The translations under genes were made by a program, and so were the position numbers. Below, in pieces: positions 8,928 through 18,122 of a stretch of DNA of 64,000 bases. Below the pieces are notes generated by a model. The model worked only from the letters and a program-made list of their open reading frames with translations, was not told where the DNA came from and did no database searches. This DNA is from Caminibacter pacificus (GTDB taxonomy: Bacteria; Campylobacterota; Campylobacteria; Campylobacterales; Nautiliaceae). How positions within the stretch are numbered: position 1 is the first letter of the stretch; every line of letters begins with the position of its first letter. The stretch lies in the NCBI RefSeq assembly GCF_003752135.1, contig NZ_RJVK01000002.1, positions 124,001-188,000 of the forward strand, given 5' to 3'.

Positions 8928-8960
8928 AAATTATAACAAGTTATTATAATTTATTGTCAA
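8928..8960 (-). promoter_or_regulatory. Promoter of the PEBP-receptor-kinase operon with an overlapping palindrome
   Basis: On the minus strand a TTGACA (8960-8955) and a TATAAT (8935-8930) stand 19 bases apart. A perfect 9-base inverted repeat, AAATTATAA and TTATAATTT with a 7-base spacer (8928-8952), covers the promoter spacer and the -10 box. A dimeric repressor site is a natural reading, but AT-rich palindromes also arise by chance. Confidence 0.5.
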
Positions 8961-9064
8961 TTTAAAATTTTTGTGTTATATAAATATCGACACGTAATCA
9001 CCTTTCTTAACACCCAACCAATAAAGAAACAAATTTTGATAAAATTGCATTAAAAAGGACATTT

Positions 9065-11038
9065 ATGTTAAAGCCTTTGTTGATTGAAATCGGAGTTGAA
9101 GAATTACCGGCAATTCCATTATTAAAAGAACTGCCTAATATAGAAAAAAAATGGCTCGCTATTTTAGAAGAATATAATTTAAAAACAAATTTTTCGTTTT
9201 ATTACACACCAAGAAGACTCGTTCTTTGGCACAGAGAATTTCCTACAAAACAGCCTGATGAAACAAAAGAAATTTGGGGAGCTCCAAAAGCTATAGTAGA
9301 AAAAAACCCTAAAGCTTTAGAAGGTTTTGCAAAAAAAGTCGGAATAGACCCGAAAGATGTGGAATACAAAACAAAAGGAAATCAAGAGTTTTTATATTAC
9401 AAAACAGAAATAAAAGGAAAAGAAGCAAAAGAACTGCTCCCGGAAATGATTACGAAATGGCTAAAAAGCTTAAGTTTCGGGAAAACTATGAAATGGGGAA
9501 CTTGTCAAGAAGAGTTTATCCGTCCTATTCGCTGGATTGTTTGTATGATGGAAGACGAGGCTATTACTTTTAATTCTTTTTGCGTAACTTCAAGCAACTT
9601 TACAATGCCGCATAGAGTTTTTAAAGAGCCTATTTATCTTGATTTTGTCGGGAATTATTTCTGTCAGCTTGATAAAAAAGGTGTAATTTTATATCAAGAC
9701 GAAAGAAAAAATAAAATACTAAAAGAGATAGAAAATATAGAAAAACAAAACGGCGTTAAAGTTGAAATTGATGAAGATTTGCTCGCCGAAATCGTAGCGA
9801 TTACAGAATATCCTACCGCACTTCTTGGAAAATTCGACGAAGAGTTTTTAGAACTGCCTCCGGAAGTTATTATTACAAGTATGAAAGAACACCAAAGATA
9901 CTTCCCGGTTTATAAAGACGGAAAACTCACAAACGCTTTTATCGTAGTTAGCAACGCTTATACGGATGATTTTTCAAAAATCATTAAAGGAAACGAAAAA
10001 GTACTTAGAGCAAGACTTAGTGACGCTCTTTTCTTCTGGCACAATGACCTTAAAAACGGCTTAAGTATAGAGGGACTAAAAGATATCGTTTATATGGACG
10101 AACTCGGCAGCGTATATGATAAAGTAAAAAGAGAAGAAAAAGTAGCCGAGTTTCTTGCAAAAGAGTTTAATATAGACCAAAATGCCGTAAATCAGGCTGT
10201 AAATCTCGCAAAAGCCGACCTATTAACGGAAATGGTTTATGAATTTACGGAACTTCAAGGTATTATGGGATATTATTACGCACTAAAAGCAGGAATTGAC
10301 GAAAAAATAGCCATGGCTATAAAAGAGCAATATACCGACACCGCTTCAAATGAAATTTCGGCAATCTTAAATATCGCAAGAAATCTTGATACTTTAATGT
10401 CGTTATTTAGTATCGGTAAAATCCCAAAAGGTAACAAAGACCCGTTCGGACTCAGACGTGCCGCAAATCATATAATTAAAATTGCAATTGAAAATAATAT
10501 TCCTCTTGATATTAAAAAAGCTATTCAAAACTTAAAACAAAACTACAAAAATTTCGATACGAACGCTCTTATCGAATTTATTTTTGAAAGACTTTACAAA
10601 TTCTACAACGTAAACCCGTCGGTAATTAGAGCGGTACTTGCTACGGGTGAGAGTAACTTACTTGAAATCGATAAAAAAATAAAACTTCTAAACGAAGTAG
10701 TTGAGAGTGAAGATTTTAAAGAACTTGCAACAACATTTAAAAGGGTAGCCAACATCGTAAAAGATTTTGATTTGAATACGATAAAAGTGGATGAAAGTCT
10801 TTTTGAAAAAGATGAAGAAAAAGAGCTTTATAATGAGTTTTTAAAAGTAAAAAATATAAAAAATTTAGAAGAAAAACTCGACTTTTTAATCTCTCTTAAA
10901 CCTTTAATTGATAAATTTTTCGATAACGTAATGGTAAATGTAGAAGACGAAAAAATCAGACACAACAGAAAAAGTCTCATCGCTTCCATTTACAAAGAAT
11001 TCTTAGACATCGCCGACATTAAAGAGATAACTATTTAG
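9065..11038 (+). CDS. glyS: Glycine--tRNA ligase beta subunit
   Basis: The 657-residue protein opens with LLIEIGVEELPA, the hallmark of GlyS, and carries the family segments MKWGTCQEEFIRPIRW, MKEHQRYFPV, FWHNDLKNGL, ELQGIMGYYYA and DPFGLRRAANHI. The beta subunit binds tRNA(Gly) in the alpha2beta2 enzyme; the alpha subunit (glyQ) is not in this window. An AAAGGAC ribosome site precedes the ATG. A TAAAAT at 9040-9045 may be the -10 box. Length is a little below the E. coli protein, mainly from a compact C-terminal anticodon-binding region. thiS follows after 8 bases and is probably co-transcribed. Confidence 0.97.
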   Translation: MLKPLLIEIGVEELPAIPLLKELPNIEKKWLAILEEYNLKTNFSFYYTPRRLVLWHREFPTKQPDETKEIWGAPKAIVEKNPKALEGFAKKVGIDPKDVEYKTKGNQEFLYYKTEIKGKEAKELLPEMITKWLKSLSFGKTMKWGTCQEEFIRPIRWIVCMMEDEAITFNSFCVTSSNFTMPHRVFKEPIYLDFVGNYFCQLDKKGVILYQDERKNKILKEIENIEKQNGVKVEIDEDLLAEIVAITEYPTALLGKFDEEFLELPPEVIITSMKEHQRYFPVYKDGKLTNAFIVVSNAYTDDFSKIIKGNEKVLRARLSDALFFWHNDLKNGLSIEGLKDIVYMDELGSVYDKVKREEKVAEFLAKEFNIDQNAVNQAVNLAKADLLTEMVYEFTELQGIMGYYYALKAGIDEKIAMAIKEQYTDTASNEISAILNIARNLDTLMSLFSIGKIPKGNKDPFGLRRAANHIIKIAIENNIPLDIKKAIQNLKQNYKNFDTNALIEFIFERLYKFYNVNPSVIRAVLATGESNLLEIDKKIKLLNEVVESEDFKELATTFKRVANIVKDFDLNTIKVDESLFEKDEEKELYNEFLKVKNIKNLEEKLDFLISLKPLIDKFFDNVMVNVEDEKIRHNRKSLIASIYKEFLDIADIKEITI

Positions 11039-11046
11039 GAGAGTAG

Positions 11047-11247
11047 ATGAAAATAATAATCAACGGACACGAAAAAGAGATTTCAAAAGGTACTACGATA
11101 AAAAAACTTTTAGAAGATTTGAAAGTTTTGGATAAAACTATGGCGGTTGCCGTAAATATGAAAATCGTAAAAAAAGACGACTGGGACAAATACGAATTAA
11201 AAGAAAACGATAAAGTCGAAGCTTTAAATTTCGTAGGAGGAGGATAA
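11047..11247 (+). CDS. thiS: Sulfur carrier protein ThiS
   Basis: The 66-residue beta-grasp protein starts MKIIINGHEKEI and ends in VGGG. The C-terminal Gly-Gly is the thiocarboxylate site that delivers sulfur to the thiazole ring of thiamine through ThiG. Length and the internal AVAVN..IV..DDW pattern match ThiS. The last Gly codons and the stop form the left arm of a transcription terminator. No other thi gene is in the window, so its partners must be elsewhere. Confidence 0.93.
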   Translation: MKIIINGHEKEISKGTTIKKLLEDLKVLDKTMAVAVNMKIVKKDDWDKYELKENDKVEALNFVGGG

Positions 11248-11261
11248 TTTCCTTCTTTTTT
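11239..11261 (+). terminator. Intrinsic terminator of glyS-thiS, overlapping the thiS stop
   Basis: GGAGGA (11239-11244) pairs with TCCTTC (11250-11255) around a 5-base loop, with one G-T wobble, and six T follow directly. The left arm consists of the final glycine codons of thiS, so coding and termination share the same bases. Confidence 0.65.
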
Positions 11262-11495
11262 AACTTTCCAAAACTCTAACTTTACTTCTATATTCTTTCA
11301 AAATTAAAACTATCACAAATTCATTAAAAACACTAATATAAACAAAAAAAAATTAATAATAACCTCAACAAAAAAATAACTTAACAGCCTAAATAATTTT
11401 TATAACAACATAAAAATTTAAAAATATAAAAGAACATAATGAAAAAATAACTCCTCTGATTAAACTTTCAGTGTCAGTCACCCATAATAATAAAA
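11262..11495. other. AT-rich intergenic stretch without a recognisable gene
   Basis: The region between the thiS and slyD terminators is very rich in A and T, with many A-runs. I find no reading frame with a ribosome site, no tRNA-like fold and no clear repeat. Two operons end here convergently. Confidence 0.6.
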
Positions 11496-11515
11496 AGAAA
11501 AAGACGGAAGGTCTT
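11493..11515 (-). terminator. Intrinsic terminator of slyD
   Basis: On the minus strand AAGAC (11515-11511, beginning inside the stop codon) pairs with GTCTT (11505-11501) around the loop CTTCC, followed by TTTCTTTTT. The stem is short but the T-rich tail fits. Confidence 0.5.
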
Positions 11516-12014
11516 AGTGACCGCATCCGCAGTTTCCACTTCCGCAGTGTCCGCCTTGAGCTTGCGCTCCAACTTGTCCTGTTAAAGTTTCTTCAGGAGT
11601 AGCTTCTCTTTTTGTTACGACTTTTACATCAAAAGTCAAATCTTCACCTGCTAACGGGTGATTGTAATCAATCGTAACTTCTTTATCGTTAAAATCTTTT
11701 ACAGTTACAGCTACCATTTGTCCGTCCGGAGTTTGACCATAAAGAGTCATTCCTTTTTCAAGTTCGATTCCTTCGAATTGATCTCTTGGTAGAGTTTGAA
11801 TCATATCTTCTCTATATTCTCCGTATGCTTCAGCTGCAGGTACTGTAACAGTTTTTTCTTCTCCAACTTCCATTTTTTCAACTTCTTTTTCAAGACCAGG
11901 AATAATTTGACCTTTTCCTGCTACAAATTCAAGAGGAGCTTGTCCTACGTTGCTATCTACAACTTCTCCTTTTGAGTTTTTTACTGTGTATTCAATTCCA
12001 TATACAGTTGCCAT
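11514..12014 (-). CDS. slyD: FKBP-type peptidyl-prolyl isomerase SlyD
   Basis: The 166-residue protein has the SlyD arrangement: an FKBP half (GIEYTVKNSKGEVVD..., GKGQIIPGLEKEVEKMEVGE, PAAEAYGEY) interrupted by an insert-in-flap chaperone domain (about 65-130), and then NHPLAGEDLTFDVKVV. The tail is rich in Cys, His and Gly (GGHCGSGNCGCGH) and probably binds nickel or other metals, as in E. coli SlyD, which supplies nickel to hydrogenases. This suits a hydrogen-using organism. Two TATAAT-like boxes lie in the 44 bases upstream, so it may have its own promoter beyond the tol-pal operon. Confidence 0.95.
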   Translation of the reverse strand: MATVYGIEYTVKNSKGEVVDSNVGQAPLEFVAGKGQIIPGLEKEVEKMEVGEEKTVTVPAAEAYGEYREDMIQTLPRDQFEGIELEKGMTLYGQTPDGQMVAVTVKDFNDKEVTIDYNHPLAGEDLTFDVKVVTKREATPEETLTGQVGAQAQGGHCGSGNCGCGH

Positions 12015-12058
12015 TGTAATCCTTCAATTTTTTTATTATAAGTAATTATTATAACAAA

Positions 12059-12919
12059 TTATTTTAGTTTTTCCAACTCTTTTTTTGCTAAAGCGGCATA
12101 CTTTGATTTTGGAAAATCGTGAATTAATTTTTGTAATGTAAGCTTTGCAGCTTGATTATTACCCAGTTTTTCGAAAGATATTGCCGTATGATATAATAAT
12201 CTATCGGTAAATGAAGTTTTTTTAGGATAAAACTCTACACTTTTTTTATAATATCCTAACGCTATATCGTATTGATGTTTATTAAATGCGATTTCTCCCA
12301 AATAATACGAACTCGTAGCCGGTAAATATTTTTTAGACAGCGTATATAAAAATAACTCTTTAGCTTTATCAAGTTTTCCGGCATAAAAGTACTCTTTTGC
12401 TTTTTTCATTGCTTCTTTAGGAGTAATTTGTTTTTGTTTCAATTCCGTAATTAATACTTTAATGCTGTTTTTTAAACTTTCTATATTTTGATTTTGAATT
12501 TGTTGAACTCTTATAATCTCTTTAAGAGTCGTTTGAATTGCCGTTACGTTGTTTTCAAGAGAGGCTACTTTCTGTTTTAAAATTTCTATATCACTTTTCG
12601 TTTGATTTACATCTCTTTTTAAGTTTGCTATATCATTTTGAGCCGTATTAACTTCATCAAGTAAAGTATTAAAACCTTGAAGCTTATCATTTAAATTATT
12701 TATTGTTTCGTCATAACTTACTAATTTATACGTAATTTTATTGATTGACTTTTCAAGGGAATCGACTCTTGTTTGTAACTTTTGGATATTTTCTTTATTT
12801 TGTAAAATAGCTTTTTCTTGAGGAGTTAATAAATTAGCATTTTGAGGTGAGATTTTTACATCAAAAGGATTTACTTCAGCAAGTAAAAATAACGGCAGGA
12901 AAAAAAGAAGTTTTTTCAT
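12059..12919 (-). CDS. cpoB: Tol-Pal system protein CpoB (YbgF)
   Basis: The 286-residue periplasmic protein has a signal peptide (1-15, ending LLAEV), a long coiled coil (about 35-150, heptads such as LQTRVDSLEKSINKI) and C-terminal TPR repeats (about 165-286: AKEYFYAGKLDKAKELF, YYLGEIAFNKHQYDIALGYYKKSVEFYP). CpoB links outer-membrane constriction by Tol-Pal to septal peptidoglycan synthesis. It is the sixth gene of the tol-pal operon. Its ribosome site and part of its start codon lie in the 3' arm of a perfect 12-base-pair hairpin (12918-12945). Confidence 0.92.
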   Translation of the reverse strand: MKKLLFFLPLFLLAEVNPFDVKISPQNANLLTPQEKAILQNKENIQKLQTRVDSLEKSINKITYKLVSYDETINNLNDKLQGFNTLLDEVNTAQNDIANLKRDVNQTKSDIEILKQKVASLENNVTAIQTTLKEIIRVQQIQNQNIESLKNSIKVLITELKQKQITPKEAMKKAKEYFYAGKLDKAKELFLYTLSKKYLPATSSYYLGEIAFNKHQYDIALGYYKKSVEFYPKKTSFTDRLLYHTAISFEKLGNNQAAKLTLQKLIHDFPKSKYAALAKKELEKLK

Positions 12920-12945
12920 ACAATTCCTTTTTTAAGGAATTGTAT
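12918..12945 (-). promoter_or_regulatory. Hairpin burying the ribosome site of cpoB
   Basis: On the minus strand ATACAATTCCTT and AAGGAATTGTAT form a perfect 12-base-pair stem with an AAAA loop. The 3' arm holds the AAGGA ribosome site and reaches into the ATG of cpoB. The hairpin fills nearly all of the 31-base pal-cpoB gap, so it could lower CpoB translation relative to Pal or protect the pal mRNA end. Confidence 0.7.
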
Positions 12946-12950
12946 CTAAA

Positions 12951-13532
12951 TTATGGAAGATATGTAAAATTGTCTCTTCTATTTTTTCTCCAGCACCATT
13001 TAGCATGAGCCGTACATACAGGATTTAACTCACCATAACTGATTACAGTAAGTTTTTTAGGATCAACACCAAGTTTGATAAGAGCGTTTTTAACACTGTT
13101 CGCTCTTTTTAATCCTAGAGCATAGTTATACTCTTCAGTACCCCACTCGTCACAGTTACCTTCGATTCTAACAGTATAATTGCTTGGATTTTCTTTGATT
13201 AATTTTGCAAGTTCTTCAACTTTAGGCCATTGATCAGGTCTGATGTTATATTTATCAAAATCGAAATAAATTACTATACTTGCAAGTTTTTTTGCAAATT
13301 GTTGATTATTTTGAGTAACGCTTACATTCATTCCTTGAAGATTTTGTTCTTCAACTTTTGCATTTTCAGTATTTACGCTCTCCGCAGTATTTGCCGCAGT
13401 TTGATTTTCAGTCGTTTGTGTTTGAGTTGCAGTTTGGTTTGTTTCAGTTGCGTTTTGAAGTGTAGGTTGCTTACTACATCCAGCAAAGAAAAACGCCAGC
13501 GCTACACCACCGATTAATAGTGTTCTTTTCAT
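12951..13532 (-). CDS. pal: Peptidoglycan-associated lipoprotein Pal
   Basis: The 193-residue protein carries a lipobox (FFAGC, Cys19), a low-complexity Thr/Gln/Asn linker (about 25-70) and an OmpA-like domain: IYFDFDKYNIRPDQWPKVEELA, VRIEGNCDEWGTEEYNYALGLKRANSV and VISYGELNPVC. It anchors the outer membrane to peptidoglycan and is the target of TolB. The C-terminal CTAHAKWCWRKNRR and its cysteine pair follow the Campylobacterota form of the protein. It lies between tolB (20-base gap) and cpoB. Confidence 0.95.
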   Translation of the reverse strand: MKRTLLIGGVALAFFFAGCSKQPTLQNATETNQTATQTQTTENQTAANTAESVNTENAKVEEQNLQGMNVSVTQNNQQFAKKLASIVIYFDFDKYNIRPDQWPKVEELAKLIKENPSNYTVRIEGNCDEWGTEEYNYALGLKRANSVKNALIKLGVDPKKLTVISYGELNPVCTAHAKWCWRKNRRDNFTYLP

Positions 13533-13552
13533 TTTTTTCTCCTTTTTTTAGT

Positions 13553-14725
13553 TTACCAATCGAATGATTGTAATATTTTCGGTAATGGATAATAGAAAAC
13601 TTTGTTTTCATTTAATCGTATTATACCAATTTTACTAGAAAAATTCTCTCTTTTTATAAACATAATCGAACTTCCGTCAACAGAAAAGTTAGGAAACATA
13701 TTCTGTCCGCCGAAAGTTAATCTTTTTAGAGAATCATCGTTTTTATTAAGTAAAAATAGGTTAAATGTATTCGGCTTAAATGCATTGTCGGTTTCTCTCG
13801 TACTCACAACAAGAAAGTTTTTATATGCATCCACTCCTACCTGATTTTTACCGTGATATAATACTCTTGTAATGTTACCGGTACGTAAATCTTTTGAAAA
13901 TACATACGGCACTCCGTATCTGTCCGATACGAATACTATTTTATCGTCACCCCAAAATTTTCCGTTTACGTCAATACCGGGATAAGAAGTAATTTGCGTC
14001 AAATTTTTCGTATTCGGATCAAACATATAAACGTCCGGCTGACCGTTCGGAGCCATGGTTACTAAAAGTTTTCCGTCTTTTACATCGGAAACAATCAACA
14101 AACCTTGAGAAGAAAGTATTTTTTCTTTTTTCCCTGTATAAATATTGTATTTGTATAAATCTGCTTTTCTTTGAAGTTTAGTATAATAAATGGTAGTTTG
14201 TTTTTCATCCGCCCATTTAGGGAAAATATTAAGTCCTCCGCTAATTAAGCGTCTTTTATACGAAAGAGTATAATCAGATAAATAAATAGCGGACTCTTTC
14301 GGCGCTACAAGAATAGAATAGATAACTTTTCTAATCAAAAATTTCGCACTTGGCAAATGAAAATATTCGTTTATATCATATACAGCTTTATGAACCAAAA
14401 AAGGGAAAAACGCATAAGTATTCGACTTATAAATTCTTGTTAGAACTACGTTGTTATTTTTTATGTACTTTACAGTTAACGTTTTTTTAGCTTTGTTATA
14501 TGTAAAATTGAATTTCATATTCGCATTTGTAGCATTCGCGTCGTTATAAGTATATTGGAAATGATCCAAAACTTTCATATCCATATCAAGAATTTTTTTA
14601 ACTTGAGTAGGACCGATATAATTAATTACAATTTTAGGCTTGTTTTCAAGATATTTCGTAATTACAATCTCTTTTGCGAACAAAAAACTCATAAACGCAA
14701 AAAGAGCAATTAATATTTTTTTCAT
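13553..14725 (-). CDS. tolB: Tol-Pal translocation protein TolB
   Basis: The 390-residue periplasmic protein has a signal peptide (MKKILIALFAFMSFLFA), an N-terminal alpha/beta domain and a six-bladed beta-propeller with WD40-like PD40 repeats (NIFPKWADEKQTTIYY, KDGKLLVTMAPNGQPDVY, NGKFWGDDKIVFVSDR, NMFPNFSVDGSSIMFI). TolB binds Pal and is displaced by TolA. Its start overlaps the tolA stop (14722-14725). It is slightly shorter than the usual 410-430 residues but all blades seem present. Confidence 0.93.
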   Translation of the reverse strand: MKKILIALFAFMSFLFAKEIVITKYLENKPKIVINYIGPTQVKKILDMDMKVLDHFQYTYNDANATNANMKFNFTYNKAKKTLTVKYIKNNNVVLTRIYKSNTYAFFPFLVHKAVYDINEYFHLPSAKFLIRKVIYSILVAPKESAIYLSDYTLSYKRRLISGGLNIFPKWADEKQTTIYYTKLQRKADLYKYNIYTGKKEKILSSQGLLIVSDVKDGKLLVTMAPNGQPDVYMFDPNTKNLTQITSYPGIDVNGKFWGDDKIVFVSDRYGVPYVFSKDLRTGNITRVLYHGKNQVGVDAYKNFLVVSTRETDNAFKPNTFNLFLLNKNDDSLKRLTFGGQNMFPNFSVDGSSIMFIKRENFSSKIGIIRLNENKVFYYPLPKILQSFDW

Positions 14726-15414
14726 TTGTTTACCTTTGTTTGGAATAATATATTAAGATTAAAATTTTTATCGAAATTCAAACTTTCAATCTTTTTTAAC
14801 AATTCTTGTTGTTTTGCTTCGTCTAAATTGGACTCTAAAATAACGGCACTCACTTTTCCGTTTTGAGATATTACGTTTATTTTAGCATATTCTCCCGGAA
14901 TATCAGAAATTTCATACCAAATTTGACCGATTTTATTTATGATTTCGTTTATTTTCTCTTGTTTTATATTGCTATTATTGCTACTTATCGTTACGTCAAC
15001 GTTAAGGGTTTTAATTTTATTCAAATCTTTTTCTATTCTTTGAAGACCCTTAAACCTACTCATTTCAAGTGTTTTTTTAAAATTGAGCGGCTTAGTTGGT
15101 ACGTTTGCTTTTACATTTTTAAAAATATCGTTAAAATCTATGTTCCCGCCTTTAGTCATAGCACTTTTACTACCTTTTTTCACTACTTTTTTAGGCGGTT
15201 TTTTAACTTCTACTTTTTTTACGGCAGGTTTTTTGATAGTGTTTTTAATAGTACGTTTTTTTGTTTGGATATTGGGTTTATAATTATTAACAATCGCCGT
15301 ATGTATTAACACCTCTTCTTTTTTTTCTTTTTTCGGTATTAAAACGAAATATAAAAAAGCAAGAATAGCAATATAAATGATAAGAGAAAGGAAAAAAGAG
15401 ATTATCACCCTCAT
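14722..15414 (-). CDS. tolA: TolA-like energy-transducing protein
   Basis: The 230-residue protein has one N-terminal membrane anchor (about 4-26), a Lys/Pro/Val-rich spacer (about 50-85, VKKPPKKVVKK) and a small C-terminal TonB/TolA-type domain (about 150-230). This order, and its position between tolR and tolB, identify TolA, which transmits the proton motive force used by TolQ-TolR to TolB-Pal. It is much shorter than enterobacterial TolA because the helical middle domain is reduced, as is common in Campylobacterota. Confidence 0.85.
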   Translation of the reverse strand: MRVIISFFLSLIIYIAILAFLYFVLIPKKEKKEEVLIHTAIVNNYKPNIQTKKRTIKNTIKKPAVKKVEVKKPPKKVVKKGSKSAMTKGGNIDFNDIFKNVKANVPTKPLNFKKTLEMSRFKGLQRIEKDLNKIKTLNVDVTISSNNSNIKQEKINEIINKIGQIWYEISDIPGEYAKINVISQNGKVSAVILESNLDEAKQQELLKKIESLNFDKNFNLNILFQTKVNK

Positions 15415-15788
15415 TTTGTAAGTAGCCCTATTTGCCTAAATCCTGTTTTTACGACACCCGCATATACTTTCATAAACGTATCATATTTGATATCTTTATC
15501 CGCTGCGATATACACAAGTGCGTTTTTATTGAAATTGCCGTATTTTAAATTGAAATTTTCAAGAAAATCTTTAAGTTGAAATTGCTCTCCGTTTACTAAA
15601 ACCGTTCCGTCTTTTTTTATTACGATATTAATAGTAGCTTTTTTTGTTGCCGGAGTCGTTTTGCTTCCTTGCGGTAAATTAACACTTTTTTCCTGATAAG
15701 TAGTTACAGTTACAGAAACCATAAGAATTGCCAACAACACAAGCATAATATCTACAAATGGGGTTATGTTTAATTCAGGCTTTCTCAT
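15411..15788 (-). CDS. tolR: TolR/ExbD-type biopolymer transport protein
   Basis: The 125-residue protein has one transmembrane helix with the essential aspartate in NITPFVDIMLVLLAILMV, followed by a periplasmic domain with the INIVIKKDGTVLVNGE and AADKDIKYDTFM segments typical of ExbD/TolR. It works with the TolQ-like protein encoded just upstream as the proton-driven motor for TolA. Starts and stops overlap on both sides (15411-15414, 15785-15788), so the tol genes are translationally coupled. Confidence 0.93.
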   Translation of the reverse strand: MRKPELNITPFVDIMLVLLAILMVSVTVTTYQEKSVNLPQGSKTTPATKKATINIVIKKDGTVLVNGEQFQLKDFLENFNLKYGNFNKNALVYIAADKDIKYDTFMKVYAGVVKTGFRQIGLLTK

Positions 15789-16333
15789 TTGCTTAAATAC
15801 ACATCCCTTTGCATTTTTAAAGTTGCAAGCAAATCTTCAACTTTTTTTGCAAGAATCTGATGAAAAGTATACGCAGGTACGGCTGCTAATATACCAACGG
15901 CTGTTGCAATTAAAGCATCAGCAATAGCTGGAGCTATCATATTAATTGTAGTAACACTTTGCATTCCGGCAAAGGCTGTCAAAATTCCTACAACTGTTCC
16001 GAACAATCCGATAAACGGAGAAGTCGATGCAACAATACTTAAAAAAGTAAGTCCGTTTGTAGCTTTTTTCTTTGCTGCTTGAATGCACGCATCAAAACTA
16101 TATTTGTTTATAACAGTCGATTTTTCAATACAAGGTTTCATAGACGAATCGATAGGAAACATATTTGAAGTAAGCAAGGTTTCCAATGCTCTTTCTTCTT
16201 TTTTTATCCAAGATGATAAGGAAAAAAATTTATAGAAAAAAACAAAAAAAACGAAAAAAAGATATATTCCGAGCCAACCCAAAACGACGATATTAATCGG
16301 GTTAGCTAAGAATTTAGATATTTCTGGCAGCAC
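15785..16333 (-). CDS. tolQ: TolQ/ExbB/MotA-family proton channel protein
   Basis: The 182-residue membrane protein has three hydrophobic segments (about 15-38, 95-125 and 135-160) and the family signature LSIVASTSPFIGLFGTVVGILTAF...IAPAIADALIATAVGILAAVPA. With TolR it forms the proton-driven stator of the Tol system. The start overlaps the end of atpC by 20 bases, so the Tol genes appear to be the distal part of the ATP synthase operon. Confidence 0.93.
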   Translation of the reverse strand: MLPEISKFLANPINIVVLGWLGIYLFFVFFVFFYKFFSLSSWIKKEERALETLLTSNMFPIDSSMKPCIEKSTVINKYSFDACIQAAKKKATNGLTFLSIVASTSPFIGLFGTVVGILTAFAGMQSVTTINMIAPAIADALIATAVGILAAVPAYTFHQILAKKVEDLLATLKMQRDVYLSK

Positions 16334-16694
16334 TTTCTATCTTTGCTTCTACTGTTGCTACAAGAGCATCAGAATCCATAGCGTCTTTAAGAAGCTGTTT
16401 AGCTTTTTCGATAGATTTTGCAATCTCGCTCTCGCTTGCACCGCTTACAGGTACCGCACCGTCAACAAGAACGTTAATGTGGTCAGGAGTCACTTCAACA
16501 TATCCCCAATTAATTGCAATCACTTCTTCTTTACCGTTTTCTTTTTTGATAGTAATCAATCCCGGATTCAGTGTAGTAACCAAAGGAGCGTGACCCTCAA
16601 GGACACCGAATTCACCTTCGATGCCCGGGAAAGTCGCTTCTTTGATTTCACCGGTATAAATTCTACCAAGAGGTGTTACGATATCAATTTTCAT
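16314..16694 (-). CDS. atpC: ATP synthase F1 epsilon subunit
   Basis: The 126-residue protein starts MKIDIVTPLGRIYTGEI and has the beta-sandwich signature FPGIEGEFGVLEGHAPLVTTLNPG. Its C-terminal helical part (about 85-126) is short but present. It connects gamma to the c-ring and can inhibit ATP hydrolysis. The gap to atpD is 9 bases. Confidence 0.96.
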   Translation of the reverse strand: MKIDIVTPLGRIYTGEIKEATFPGIEGEFGVLEGHAPLVTTLNPGLITIKKENGKEEVIAINWGYVEVTPDHINVLVDGAVPVSGASESEIAKSIEKAKQLLKDAMDSDALVATVEAKIESAARNI

Positions 16695-16703
16695 AGCTTA
16701 CCT

Positions 16704-18122
<1,419 letters not shown>

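Noticed and set aside
13230-13517. Plus-strand open frames in the pal, tol and atp regions
   Set aside because: They lack ribosome sites, have unlikely composition (rich in Phe, Ser and Cys) and are mirror images of well-identified genes.
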